Below are positions 1-7,856 of a DNA stretch of 64,000 bases, in pieces. Both the position numbers and the translations under genes were made by a program. Numbering within the stretch: position 1 is the first letter of the stretch; the number at the start of each line of letters is the position of its first letter. Location of the stretch: assembly GCF_014648775.1 (NCBI RefSeq), contig NZ_BMRT01000002.1:806001-870000 (forward strand), given 5' to 3'. The DNA comes from Streptomyces abikoensis. GTDB lineage: Bacteria; Actinomycetota; Actinomycetes; Streptomycetales; Streptomycetaceae. The notes below the pieces were generated by a model. The model worked only from the letters and a program-made list of their open reading frames with translations, was not told the origin of the DNA and did no database searches.

Positions 1-1
1 C

Positions 2-877
2 ACCGGCCAGGCAACCTCGTCCTCGACCCACCCCGGGCTCGTGATCCAGATGTACCGGCACGGCCGGCTCGCGAAGGGCCTGGACCTACTCGACATCGGA
101 ACAGGATCTGGCTACGGCACCGCGCTCGCCGCCGGCCTGCTCGGAGACAAACACGTCCAAGCGATCGACGTAGACCCGTACCTGGAGGCGGCGGCCAGGG
201 AACGGCTCGACCGCATCGGCCTCCACCCCGACCTCGTCACTGGCGATGCGACAGGCCCCCTTCCCGGGACATACGACAGGATCGTCTCGATGGTGTCCGT
301 CTGGCCGGTACCGGCCTCATGGCTGGCCGCTCTCCGGCCGGGCGGACGCCTCGTCACCACCATCGCCAACACCTCCGCGATCCTCACCGCGTGGAAGACG
401 GAAGACGGCCGGGCAGCCGGAAGGATCGAACGGGACTGGGCCGGCTTCATGAGCACCCGGCACGGCGACGACTACCCCACAGGGCTCGGCGGCCGCCTCG
501 AAGAGCTCACCGACGTGGACGGCGACCACATCACCCAGGGCAGGTATCCCGTGCTGAACCTCAGCGAAGCGTGGGAGCTGCGGTCGATGCTCGAACTCGC
601 CGTGCCGGGAGTGGAAACCCACTACCGCCAGGACGGCCGACGGCGGACCGCGTGGCTCCTCCATCAGGACGGCTCATGGGCACGGGCATCGGCCACTTTC
701 ATCGACCCGCCTGTCGTCCACCAGGGCGGCCCGCGCCGGCTCTGGGACGTCCTCGAACGCATCCGTCACCGGCAGAACTCGGAAGGAGGACTCCCGCTGT
801 ACGGCAGCCGCGCCGAGATCACGCAGGACGGCGCCGTCCACCTCTCACGAGGCAAGTGGACCGCCACGATTGAGTAG
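2..877 (+). CDS. Isoaspartate-methyltransferase-like enzyme, probably graspetide maturation methyltransferase (5' truncated by window edge)
   Basis: The frame is open to the left edge, so the N-terminus is missing; the nearest in-frame ATG/GTG (41) is internal. The first visible residues read TGQATSSSTHPGLVIQM, a region typical of protein-L-isoaspartate methyltransferase homologues, followed by the SAM-binding motif I (LLDIGTGSGYGTALAA) and the acidic loop AIDVDPY. A C-terminal extension of about 100 residues after the Rossmann fold ends in a WDVLERI-type segment and a DGAVHL strand. I associate this arrangement with methyltransferases of ATP-grasp peptide maturase (tgm/graspetide) systems, where the enzyme methylates an Asp of the modified peptide and promotes aspartimide formation. 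The precursor and ATP-grasp maturase would then lie left of the window. Methyltransferase fold is confident; the peptide-maturation role is inference. A housekeeping Pcm is the alternative. Confidence 0.8.
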   Translation, partial: TGQATSSSTHPGLVIQMYRHGRLAKGLDLLDIGTGSGYGTALAAGLLGDKHVQAIDVDPYLEAAARERLDRIGLHPDLVTGDATGPLPGTYDRIVSMVSVWPVPASWLAALRPGGRLVTTIANTSAILTAWKTEDGRAAGRIERDWAGFMSTRHGDDYPTGLGGRLEELTDVDGDHITQGRYPVLNLSEAWELRSMLELAVPGVETHYRQDGRRRTAWLLHQDGSWARASATFIDPPVVHQGGPRRLWDVLERIRHRQNSEGGLPLYGSRAEITQDGAVHLSRGKWTATIE

Positions 878-1179
878 CGGGGGTCCTTGAGGCGAGAGCC
901 TGGCCAGCCGCAGGAGAGCTACGTAGCAAGCCGTCAAAAGGCTGGGGTGATCTACCTCATGAACCCTGGATTCGCCGCCCACCACCTGCAAGTATCTCCG
1001 CTACTGCAAGGTAGTTGAACCCCGCACAGCCTTACTCGAACGAGGCGAGGCGTGCGGAAGAACGTCGCCGCTCGCTCCACGCGACGGCGACGACCGCGCC
1101 CCGGCTCACTCGTCTCCGCAGGACGCGAGCCGGGGCTCTGGTCGGCCCGGCGATTGCCCGCTGCGGCTACGTTGTCACC
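878..1179. other. Intergenic region with a CTGCAAG direct repeat
   Basis: No convincing gene. It contains CTGCAAGTA at 986-994 and CTGCAAGGTAG at 1004-1014, two copies 18 nt apart; the second also reads as CTAC-6 nt-GTAG (1001-1014). A repeat of this kind is compatible with a regulator site upstream of the pirin gene, but no protein can be assigned. A TTG at 1015 would extend pirin by 55 residues with low-quality sequence, so I treat 1015-1179 as non-coding. Confidence 0.3.
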
Positions 1180-2145
1180 ATGAGCGACCTTGACCTGCAT
1201 CCCGCCCCAACTCTCTGCGGCGGACGTGCCGATGTCCCCGGTGGACCTGTACACGAGCTGCTCCAACCCAAACGAGTGCCGCTCGGCGAATCCACCTACG
1301 TTCGCCGGCTGCTCCCGAACCTGGGCCGCCGCATGATCGGCGGGTGGGCCTTCGTCGACCACTACGGCCGAGACGACATCGCCGACGAGCCGGGGATGCA
1401 GGTTCCGCCGCATCCGCACATGGGTCTGCAGACCGTCAGCTGGCTGCACGAGGGAGAGGTGCTCCACCGGGACAGCGTCGGCAGCCTTCAGACCGTCCGC
1501 CCCCGGGAACTCGGGCTGATGACGTCCGGCCGGGGCATCGCGCACTCCGAGGAGAGCCCCCGTCCGCATCCCCGCTACCTCCACGGCGCGCAGCTCTGGG
1601 TCGCCCTGCCCGACGCCCACCGGCACGTGGAACCGCACTTCGAGCACCACCCCGACCTGCCGACCGTCAGCGCGCCCGGGGTGACCGCGACGGTGATCCT
1701 GGGCGAGCTCGACGGCACTGCCTCACCCGGCACCACCTACAGCCCCCTCGTCGGTGCCGACATCGCCCTCGCCGCCGGCACGCGGGCGAACCTGCCGGTG
1801 GAACCCGACTTCGAGTACGCGGTGCTCGCCATGTCCGGTGAGGCGGAGGTGGACGGTGTCCGCGTTCTGCCAGGCTCCATGCTCTACCTCGGGTGCGGAC
1901 GCACCGAACTGCCCGTTCACGCCGAGTCGGATGCCGGGCTGATGCTGCTGGGAGGCGAACCCTTCGAGGAGAAGATCGTCATGTGGTGGAACTTCGTCGG
2001 TCGCACGGGGGAGGAGATCGCCCGCGCTCGTGAGTCCTGGACGGCTGGCGAACGATTCGGTGACGTTCACGGGTACGCGGGTGCCCGGCTGTCAGCCCCC
2101 GAACTGCCGCCGGTGCCCTTGAAGCCCCGTGGGCGGGTTCGCTGA
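1180..2145 (+). CDS. Pirin family protein
   Basis: A 321-residue bicupin of the pirin family. The N-terminal cupin carries the metal-binding signature HPHMGLQT (residues 78-85) and the later GIAHSE histidine-glutamate pair (119-124) expected of the iron site. A second, pirin C-terminal cupin occupies roughly residues 185-285. Length fits the family. The ATG at 1180 begins the sequence that is also conserved in the inverted copy (2389 leftward), which supports this start over the upstream TTG. Pirins are cytosolic iron proteins linked to redox sensing or quercetinase-like activity; the exact substrate here is unknown. It is followed 12 nt after the stop by a strong hairpin. Confidence 0.85.
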   Translation: MSDLDLHPAPTLCGGRADVPGGPVHELLQPKRVPLGESTYVRRLLPNLGRRMIGGWAFVDHYGRDDIADEPGMQVPPHPHMGLQTVSWLHEGEVLHRDSVGSLQTVRPRELGLMTSGRGIAHSEESPRPHPRYLHGAQLWVALPDAHRHVEPHFEHHPDLPTVSAPGVTATVILGELDGTASPGTTYSPLVGADIALAAGTRANLPVEPDFEYAVLAMSGEAEVDGVRVLPGSMLYLGCGRTELPVHAESDAGLMLLGGEPFEEKIVMWWNFVGRTGEEIARARESWTAGERFGDVHGYAGARLSAPELPPVPLKPRGRVR

Positions 2146-2157
2146 GGATACGGCAGA

Positions 2158-2187
2158 GCCCTCACCAGCGTCATGCCTGGTGAGGGC
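2158..2187. terminator. Bidirectional hairpin terminator
   Basis: A perfect 11-bp stem (2158-2168 with 2177-2187) around an 8-nt loop. It sits between the pirin stop and the end of the inverted pirin fragment. There is no strong U-tract, as is usual in Streptomyces. Confidence 0.7.
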
Positions 2188-2188
2188 C

Positions 2189-2389
2189 CTAGTGTGCTTT
2201 TGAGTAGTGATCGACGAAGGCCCACCCGCCGACCATGCGGCGGCCCAGGTTCGGGAGCAGCCGGCGGACGTAGGTGGATTCGCCGAGCGGCACTCGTTTG
2301 GGTTCGAGCAACTCGCGCACGGGTCCGCCGGGAGTATCGGCGCGTCCACCGCAGAGGGACGGGGCGGGATGCAGATCCAGATTGCTCAT
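2189..2389 (-). pseudogene. Truncated pirin copy (5' fragment, inverted)
   Basis: A 66-codon frame starting at ATG 2389 reproduces pirin residues 1-62, then leaves homology (DHYSKAH) and stops with TAG at 2191-2189. It lacks the HPHxGxxT metal site and both complete cupins, so it cannot be a working pirin. It faces the intact gene and ends right beside the shared hairpin. Six substitutions that mostly keep chemistry suggest a copy once under selection, or one acquired from a related strain, rather than a fresh duplication. A short expressed peptide cannot be excluded. Confidence 0.8.
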
Positions 2390-2487
2390 GCGGACAACGT
2401 AGCCGCACAGCGTCCAGGGCGCGGCGGTCCGCCCTTCACCCGTTCGGCCCACAGCCCGGTGCGCCCGGCCGGCCGCCGTGGTCCCCT

Positions 2488-2799
2488 GTGAGCGTGGGGA
2501 ACGACCGCCCCCGCAGGGGCGAGAAAGCGGCTCCGCACCTCGCGGCGGAGGAGCTCGGCGCGCGGTACGCGGTGGCCAAGGAGGCCGTGGAGTGCCTCGG
2601 CTTCGGCATGTCCGTCAAGGAGGCCGTCCAGCAGGCCCGTACCGCCGAGCCAGGAGGGCGGCAGGTCACGCCGCAGCAAGTGGTCCAAGGGGCGCACGAC
2701 ATCATCAGCGCCGGTCCCGACGAGGACATGGACGTGGACATGGACGGGGACGGGGAACCCGGCACGGGCGGCGACGACCATGGACCCACGACTCGGTGA
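2488..2799 (+). CDS. Small hypothetical protein with acidic C-terminal tail
   Basis: A 103-residue protein read from GTG 2488 (GTG 2494 is possible too; no clear ribosome-binding site decides). The N-terminal part is basic. The middle (roughly residues 25-75) looks helical with a repeated KEAV element (AVAKEAVECL, SVKEAVQQA). The C-terminus is a run of Asp/Glu/Gly ending in HGPTTR. It overlaps the start of the ATP-grasp gene by 20 nt, so the two are probably translationally coupled. I do not recognise the family. An acidic Thr-containing tail next to an ATP-grasp gene invites the idea of a ligase substrate, but that is only a hypothesis. Confidence 0.5.
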   Translation: MSVGNDRPRRGEKAAPHLAAEELGARYAVAKEAVECLGFGMSVKEAVQQARTAEPGGRQVTPQQVVQGAHDIISAGPDEDMDVDMDGDGEPGTGGDDHGPTTR

Positions 2800-4222
2800 C
2801 CTGCCCGCCGGCCCCGCACCCGGCGTCGTGGAGGCCGCCGTCGACCGCTTCCACGAACTCCTCGGCCACGACCGCGCGGCCCAGGCCACCCAGCACCGGC
2901 TGCTGAAGCACCAGCGCGACGCGCGTATGACGCCCGACGGCCGGCCGCTGACGCACATGCTGCGGCCGCGCTTCATGAGCGAGGCGGAACACGCCCAGGG
3001 GTGCGCGGACGGCGCGCTGCTCGCGCGGGCGATCCACCGGCTGGCCGCGTACGCCCTGCGGCCGGGAGAGGCGGGTGAGCTCGTGCGGCGCCAACTGGCG
3101 CTGTCCGACGAGGAGAGGACGCTCGTCGCGATGGCCCCGCCGGCCGGCGACTGCGGCTCGCACTCCCGGCTCGACGGGTTCCGGGCCGCCGGGCGGACGC
3201 TCTTCGTCGAGTACAACTCCCACAGCCCCGGCGGCGTCATCTCGCAGGACCTGCTGGCCGACGCCTACCTGGACACCCCGGTCATGGAGGCGTTCACCCG
3301 CGAGTACACCGCGCGGCCCGTGCCGGGGCTCCCGCGCATGGCCGACACCCTGGTGGGCGCCTGGGCCGCCGGCGGCTCCCCGGGCGGCGCGCCCCACGCG
3401 GCCATCGTCGACTGGGAGTCCAAACTCCCCTGGGAGTTCGGCGCGCTCCAGGCGCGGCTGCGGCGGCGCGGCGTGCCGACGGTGGTGTGCACGCCGGACG
3501 ATCTGCACTACGACGCCGGGCGGGGCCTGTTCACGCGGGACGCCGACGGGCGGCCGCGGCCGGTCACCGTGGTCCACCGGCGGGCCGTCCTCGCCGATCT
3601 GCTCTCCCGCTACGGGCCCGCCTTCGCCGAGCATCCGATGACGCGCGCCTGGGCGAGCGGGGCGTGCGTCATGGTCAACCCGTACACCAGCAACCTGGCG
3701 AACAAGAAGTCGGCCCTGGCCCTGCTCACCGATCCGCGCACCCGTTGCCTCCTGCCGGCGCCGGAGGCGGCCGCCGCCGGGGCCCTCGTCCCGTGGACGA
3801 GGCTGGTGCGCCCGGGGTCCACGGCCTGTCCCGACGGGCGCACGGTGGACCTCTTGGACTTCGCCCGCTCCCGGCGCGAGCGTCTGGTGCTCAAACCCAA
3901 CGACGACTACGGCGGCAACGGAGTCGTGTGCGGCTGGCGCACCACGGACGCGGACTGGCGGACCGCCCTCGGCCGGGCCCTCGCGACCCCGCACGTCGTT
4001 CAGGAACGCGTTCCCGTTCCGGTCGTCCCCTATCCCGTCCTCGCGGGCGGCCGCCTGCGCGTCGAGCGGTCGGGCGAGAGCACCGATCCGTTCCTCTTCG
4101 GCGCCGACGCCCCGGGGTGCGTCTCGCGGGTGTCCACCGGCTCCCTGATCAACGTCAGCGCCGGCGCCTGCCCCGTCCCCGTCTTCCGTGTCGCGCCTCG
4201 GCGACGCGAACCAGCCGCCTGA
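2780..4222 (+). CDS. Circularly permuted ATP-grasp family protein (glutathionylspermidine-synthase-like)
   Basis: A 480-residue cytosolic protein without signal peptide. Residues 142-152 (FVEYNSHSPGG) and the later WESKLPWEF segment resemble the pre-ATP-grasp/substrate side of circularly permuted ATP-grasp enzymes. Residues 369-381 (LVLKPNDDYGGNG) form the Lys/Gly-rich ATP-binding loop, followed by a VVQERVPVP strand and an Asn-containing SLINVSAG segment near the C-terminus. Family members form amide bonds through acyl-phosphate intermediates; the substrate is not readable from sequence. ATG 2780 overlaps the upstream small gene by 20 nt, indicating a two-gene operon. It ends 35 nt from the convergent lysozyme gene. 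Confidence 0.7.
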   Translation: MDPRLGDLPAGPAPGVVEAAVDRFHELLGHDRAAQATQHRLLKHQRDARMTPDGRPLTHMLRPRFMSEAEHAQGCADGALLARAIHRLAAYALRPGEAGELVRRQLALSDEERTLVAMAPPAGDCGSHSRLDGFRAAGRTLFVEYNSHSPGGVISQDLLADAYLDTPVMEAFTREYTARPVPGLPRMADTLVGAWAAGGSPGGAPHAAIVDWESKLPWEFGALQARLRRRGVPTVVCTPDDLHYDAGRGLFTRDADGRPRPVTVVHRRAVLADLLSRYGPAFAEHPMTRAWASGACVMVNPYTSNLANKKSALALLTDPRTRCLLPAPEAAAAGALVPWTRLVRPGSTACPDGRTVDLLDFARSRRERLVLKPNDDYGGNGVVCGWRTTDADWRTALGRALATPHVVQERVPVPVVPYPVLAGGRLRVERSGESTDPFLFGADAPGCVSRVSTGSLINVSAGACPVPVFRVAPRRREPAA

Positions 4223-4248
4223 CGCCTGACGCCCGACGCCCGACGCCC
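4221..4248. repeat. Short tandem repeat, heptamer GACGCCY x4
   Basis: Four head-to-tail copies of GACGCC(T/C), starting within the stop codon of the ATP-grasp gene and lying in the gap before the convergent lysozyme gene. A simple replication-slippage repeat; no function visible. Confidence 0.7.
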
Positions 4249-4256
4249 GAAGGGCC

Positions 4257-4805
4257 CTACGCGCCCGCCCACTCCCGCAGTGCCGCGCGGGTGTCGAAGC
4301 GGGCGACGTCGCGGTCCAGGCCGCCGGCCCAGCTGTACTGGTGGAAGGTCCACGGGTGCTGGACCGCCGGACGGCCGGCGGCGTGATCGGGGTCGGCTAT
4401 CCACAGGCCGTCGCCGGCGTTGTCGGTGGTGTCGCGGTTGAACCAGTATGCGCGGTTGCAGTAGAGGACGACGCGGTGGGCGGGGGCCGCGTCCTTGACG
4501 TCCTCCAGCCAGCGGTCCTTGTCCAGGCACCAGACGTCGGGGTGTTCCCAGTCGAGGGCGAGCACGTCGCCCGCGCGTAAGGCGATCTTGTCGAGGAAGT
4601 AGCCGGCCTGGGCGGACATCGAGCCGGGTGTGACGTAGTGGTAGTAGCCGACGACGAGCCCGGCGTTCCGGGCCCGGTTGCGCTGGGTCACCCACTTGGG
4701 GTTGGTGTACGAGGTGCCCTCGGTCACCTTGACGAACACGAAGTCCAGCCCCTGGAGCGCGTAGTTCGCGCTGTTGTGGCTGCTGACATCGATGCCGTGA
4801 AGCAT
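4257..4805 (-). CDS. GH25-type lysozyme (muramidase)
   Basis: A 182-residue single-domain glycoside hydrolase family 25 protein, the fold that cleaves the beta-1,4 bond between N-acetylmuramic acid and N-acetylglucosamine in peptidoglycan. Signature elements are GIDVSSHN (residues 4-11, with catalytic-site Asp6), KVTEGTSYTNP (26-36), GYYHYV (53-58) and LDWEH (84-88, Asp85 and the catalytic acid Glu87). No signal peptide, wall-binding or transmembrane segment precedes the domain; the protein starts directly with MLHGIDVSS. Export would need a non-classical route or lysis. It lies 132 nt downstream of the RimK-like pair on the same strand, so it may be co-transcribed. Confidence 0.88.
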   Translation of the reverse strand: MLHGIDVSSHNSANYALQGLDFVFVKVTEGTSYTNPKWVTQRNRARNAGLVVGYYHYVTPGSMSAQAGYFLDKIALRAGDVLALDWEHPDVWCLDKDRWLEDVKDAAPAHRVVLYCNRAYWFNRDTTDNAGDGLWIADPDHAAGRPAVQHPWTFHQYSWAGGLDRDVARFDTRAALREWAGA

Positions 4806-4937
4806 GGCGCTCTCCTCCGGGTACGGCGGTCGACGGAGCGTCCGCAGTATCGGCCCGGACCGTCACGACGGCGAGAGCCGTGGACCGGAAACTTCGAAGA
4901 GAGTTCCGGATACGCGCCGCTACGGGCCGCCGCGCGC

Positions 4938-5765
4938 CTACGGCACCGCCGGAACGCGCGGCCGGCGGCTGCCCGTGGCGGTGCGCAGGGCCAGCGCGGC
5001 CAGGGCCTCGGGGGCTCCGTGCTGGCCCCGGATGCCGGGGAAGGCGTTGATGTCGACGATCACCGGTGTTCCCCCGGCGTCGAGGAGGTCCACGCCGTAG
5101 ACGTCCAGGGCGAACACCTCGCCCACCCGCCGGGCCAGCTCCGCCCATCCGGCGGGCAGCTCGCCGGGCGCGAGGGCGCGGGTGCGGCTCCCGGGGACGG
5201 CGTCGGCCAGCTCGGAGCGGCGCAGCGCGGCGAAGACCTGGTCGGCGACGACCCAGAGTTTGTGGTCCCAGCCGTCGTTGGGGGTGAAGGGCTGGACGAC
5301 CACGGGTTCGTCCGGCCAGCGGGCGGCGAGCTCCCGCAGCCGCGCGGCGTCGTCGACGCGGGCGACGAGGTCGTGGCGGCGGCTGTGGCGGCTCTTGACC
5401 ACGACGGGCGCCGCCGGTTCGCCGGCCGCCACCAGGGGGGCGAGCGAGGGCTCGGTGCGGGTGGCCACGAACGGCAGTCCGGCGCGGCGGGCGACGTCGG
5501 CCATGGCGGTGCGGTCCTGGCAGAGCTCGGTGGCCGCGGCGGAGTTCAGCACGGGCGCGCCGTGCTCCTCCAGGTGGCGGGCGAGGGCCAGGGCGCGGGG
5601 GGTGCGGGTCTTGAGGAGGTAGACGTCGGACAGGTCCGAAGGGCAGGGAAAGTCCTCAAGGCCGGTCGGGTCCAGCCATGTCACCTCGTGGTGGGGTGTC
5701 AGCAGGGCGGTGGTCGCGGCGAGCAGCGGGTGGTGCGGGTCGGGCGTGAGCAGGCAGATCCTCAT
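4938..5765 (-). CDS. RimK-like ATP-grasp ligase B
   Basis: A 275-residue ATP-grasp protein of the RimK/glutathione-synthetase type. After an N-terminal Rossmann-like region (MRICLLTPDPHH), it shows a nucleotide-binding lysine (VVVKSRHSRR), a VVQPFTPNDGWDHKLWVV strand pair and the Mg-binding end YGVDLL...VIVDINAFPG (Asp and Asn ligands). Family members ligate an amino acid or amine to a carboxylate with ATP. Start ATG 5765 overlaps the stop of the upstream gene by 4 nt (ATGA), so the two ATP-grasp genes are translationally coupled and their products may act on the same substrate or as a complex. Substrate unknown. Confidence 0.8.
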   Translation of the reverse strand: MRICLLTPDPHHPLLAATTALLTPHHEVTWLDPTGLEDFPCPSDLSDVYLLKTRTPRALALARHLEEHGAPVLNSAAATELCQDRTAMADVARRAGLPFVATRTEPSLAPLVAAGEPAAPVVVKSRHSRRHDLVARVDDAARLRELAARWPDEPVVVQPFTPNDGWDHKLWVVADQVFAALRRSELADAVPGSRTRALAPGELPAGWAELARRVGEVFALDVYGVDLLDAGGTPVIVDINAFPGIRGQHGAPEALAALALRTATGSRRPRVPAVP

Positions 5766-6646
5766 GCGTTGCCGCCGATCGCGCGCGCGGGCGCGGTCAG
5801 CGCCGGGCGGGGCATGGGTACGACGTGCGCGGTGCCGCCCGCCTCGGCGAGCCGGAGGACGGCCCGGGCCACGCGGGCGACGGCGTCGGGCACCTGGCGG
5901 AAGCTGGGGAAGTCGTTGACGTCGACGACGACAGGGCCGTCGGGGCCGAAGACGATGTCCACGCCGTAGAGGTCGAGGCCGAAGACGGCGCCGACCTCGC
6001 CGGCGATGGCCGCGACCTCGGGGGTGAGGGGGACCTGGCGCTCCGTGGGCGGCCGGTCGGGGTGGAGGGGGCTGCGGCGTTCGGTGGCGTAGAGCTCGCC
6101 GTCGAGGCAGTACACCTTGAGGTCGACGCCCGAGTTGGGGACGTACGGCTGGGCGATGAGCAGGCCGTCGCCGGTGGGTTCGGCGCCGGGGTCGGTGAGC
6201 CGCCCGGCGTCCGGGACGAGCCGCACCGCCCGCCCGGAGCTGCCGTCGGCGGGCTTGACCACGAGCGGGAAGGCGTCGGCGGGCAGCTCCGCGAAGTCCT
6301 CGGCGCGGGCGGCGGCGTAGGTGACGGGGACCGGCAGTCCGTGGGCCTCGGCGAGCACGGCCGCGAGCGCCTTGTCCCGTACGCCCCGGATCGCCCGGGC
6401 GTCGTTGACCGTGGTGAGCCCCATGGCGGCGGCGCCCTCCAGCAGGGTGAGCCCGGGGCCGCCGGAGACGGTCTTGAGCACCCAGGCGTCGTGGCGCCCG
6501 GCGCGCACCGTCTCGGAGAGCCAGATCAGCGAGCCGCCCGGCCGCAGCACGTCCACCCGGTGTCCCCAGGCGGTCAGTTGGCGGATCACGTCCACCGGCA
6601 TGCCGTCGTACCGGTACTGCTCCTCCACCAGGAAGCAGAGTCTCAT
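5762..6646 (-). CDS. RimK-like ATP-grasp ligase A
   Basis: A 294-residue paralogue of the next gene. Visible ATP-grasp features are LVVKPADGSSGRAVRL (ATP lysine and glycine loop), AQPYVPNSGVDLKVYCL and the metal-binding YGVDIVF...VVVDVNDFPSF. The N-terminus (MRLCFLVEEQYRYDGMP) aligns with the MRICLLTP start of gene B. ATG 6646 is preferred over two ATGs at 6655 and 6658, which lie too close to the GAGG, and over longer frames to 6811. Its stop overlaps the start of ligase B. Both proteins keep the metal-binding residues, so neither looks like an inactive partner. Function is not predictable beyond ATP-dependent carboxylate-amine ligation. Confidence 0.8.
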   Translation of the reverse strand: MRLCFLVEEQYRYDGMPVDVIRQLTAWGHRVDVLRPGGSLIWLSETVRAGRHDAWVLKTVSGGPGLTLLEGAAAMGLTTVNDARAIRGVRDKALAAVLAEAHGLPVPVTYAAARAEDFAELPADAFPLVVKPADGSSGRAVRLVPDAGRLTDPGAEPTGDGLLIAQPYVPNSGVDLKVYCLDGELYATERRSPLHPDRPPTERQVPLTPEVAAIAGEVGAVFGLDLYGVDIVFGPDGPVVVDVNDFPSFRQVPDAVARVARAVLRLAEAGGTAHVVPMPRPALTAPARAIGGNA

Positions 6647-6862
6647 GTGCTGCATCATCCTCGAAATCCCCGACGTCCGCCGTGCCCGCCCCGGCGGGGC
6701 GTGACGGCCCAGGATGTCATGGGCCCGAGGGCGCTCCGCACGGGGCGGCGCCCCGAAGGGGCGCGGGCCGAGTCGACATGCGGCTACCACCGCGTGGGCG
6801 CGACCGGCCACGGCGGCGCCGCGGCCGGCCGGCGCCCCGTCGCGGCACTGTGGACTCCCGGC

Positions 6863-7852
6863 TCAGCCCGGCGGACGGAATGCTTCCAGTAGCCGCTCCG
6901 CGGCCAGGGCCGCCGTCAGGGTGCCCTCGCGCACCTGTCGTTCCAGGCCGGGGGCGAGCGCGCGGACGTCGGGGTGGTCGCGCAGTTCGGCCAGGAGCCG
7001 GTCGCGGACCATGCTCCAGACCCAGTCGACCTGCTGGTCGCGGCGGCGGGCGGCCAGACCGCCGGTGGCCTCCAGGACGCCCCGGTGGGCCTCCACGCGC
7101 TCCCACAGGGTGTCCAGGCCGGTGCTCTCGCGGGCGCTGCAGGTGAGGACGGGCGGGTTCCAGGCGGCGTCGTGGGAGTGCATCAGGCGCAGGGCCCCGG
7201 ACAGTTCGCGGGCGGCGGCCTTGGCGTCGCGTTCGTGCGGTCCGTCCGCTTTGTTCACGGCGATGACGTCGGCGAGCTCCAGGACGCCCTTCTTGATGCC
7301 CTGGAGCTGATCGCCGGTGCGGGCGAGGGTGAGCAGCAGGAACGTGTCGACCATGTCGGCGACGGCGGTCTCCGACTGGCCGACGCCGACGGTCTCCACC
7401 AGGACGACGTCGTAGCCGGCGGCCTCCATCACCACCATGGTCTCGCGGGTGGCCTTGGCGACCCCGCCGAGCGTGCCGGCGGTCGGCGAGGGGCGGACGA
7501 AGGCCGCCGGGTCGACGGCGAGGCGCTCCATCCGGGTCTTGTCGCCGAGGATGCTGCCGCCGGTGCGGCTGGAGGAGGGGTCGACGGCGAGCACCGCGAC
7601 CCGGTGGCCGAGCCCGGTGAGCATGGTGCCGAAGGCGTCGATGAAGGTGGACTTGCCGACGCCGGGCACCCCGGTGACGCCGATCCGGCGCGCCCCGCCC
7701 GCGTGCGGCAGCAGCTCGGTCAGCATCCGCTGGGCGAGCTCCCGGTGGTCGGCGCGCCGGGATTCCACGAGCGTGATGGCGCGGGCGACGGCCGCCCGCT
7801 CGCCGTCCAGCACGCCCTTGACGTAGGCGTCCAGGTCTATCGCGCGGGCCAT
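6863..7852 (-). CDS. meaB: Methylmalonyl-CoA mutase-associated GTPase MeaB
   Basis: A 329-residue G3E-family GTPase that protects and reloads the adenosylcobalamin-dependent mutase, the bacterial counterpart of MMAA. It has the P-loop GVPGVGKST near residue 60, the AVDPSSSRTGGSILGDKTRM switch region diagnostic of MeaB/ArgK, VLVETVGVGQSE (switch II) and VNKAD (guanine specificity). Length matches the family. It starts 4 nt after the mutB stop, as last gene of the mutA-mutB-meaB operon, which fits its chaperone role. Confidence 0.95.
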   Translation of the reverse strand: MARAIDLDAYVKGVLDGERAAVARAITLVESRRADHRELAQRMLTELLPHAGGARRIGVTGVPGVGKSTFIDAFGTMLTGLGHRVAVLAVDPSSSRTGGSILGDKTRMERLAVDPAAFVRPSPTAGTLGGVAKATRETMVVMEAAGYDVVLVETVGVGQSETAVADMVDTFLLLTLARTGDQLQGIKKGVLELADVIAVNKADGPHERDAKAAARELSGALRLMHSHDAAWNPPVLTCSARESTGLDTLWERVEAHRGVLEATGGLAARRRDQQVDWVWSMVRDRLLAELRDHPDVRALAPGLERQVREGTLTAALAAERLLEAFRPPG

Positions 7853-7856
7853 GGGC

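Larger units (their letters stand above)
1162..2407. repeat. Inverted repeat: two copies of the pirin 5' end (arms 1162-1365 and 2204-2407)
   Basis: The arm at 1162-1365 carries the first 62 codons of pirin plus 18 nt upstream. The arm at 2204-2407 carries the same on the opposite strand. The encoded peptides differ at only 6 of 62 positions (residues 3, 11, 19, 25, 29 and 53 of pirin), and the upstream TGCGGCTACGTTGTC matches exactly. Homology ends abruptly at the DHY codons. The arms face each other across about 840 bp, so recombination between them could flip the 3' part of pirin. Confidence 0.85.

Noticed and set aside
1015..1179. TTG-started N-terminal extension of pirin
   Set aside because: The codons do not resemble pirin, and the inverted copy supports ATG 1180 as the start.
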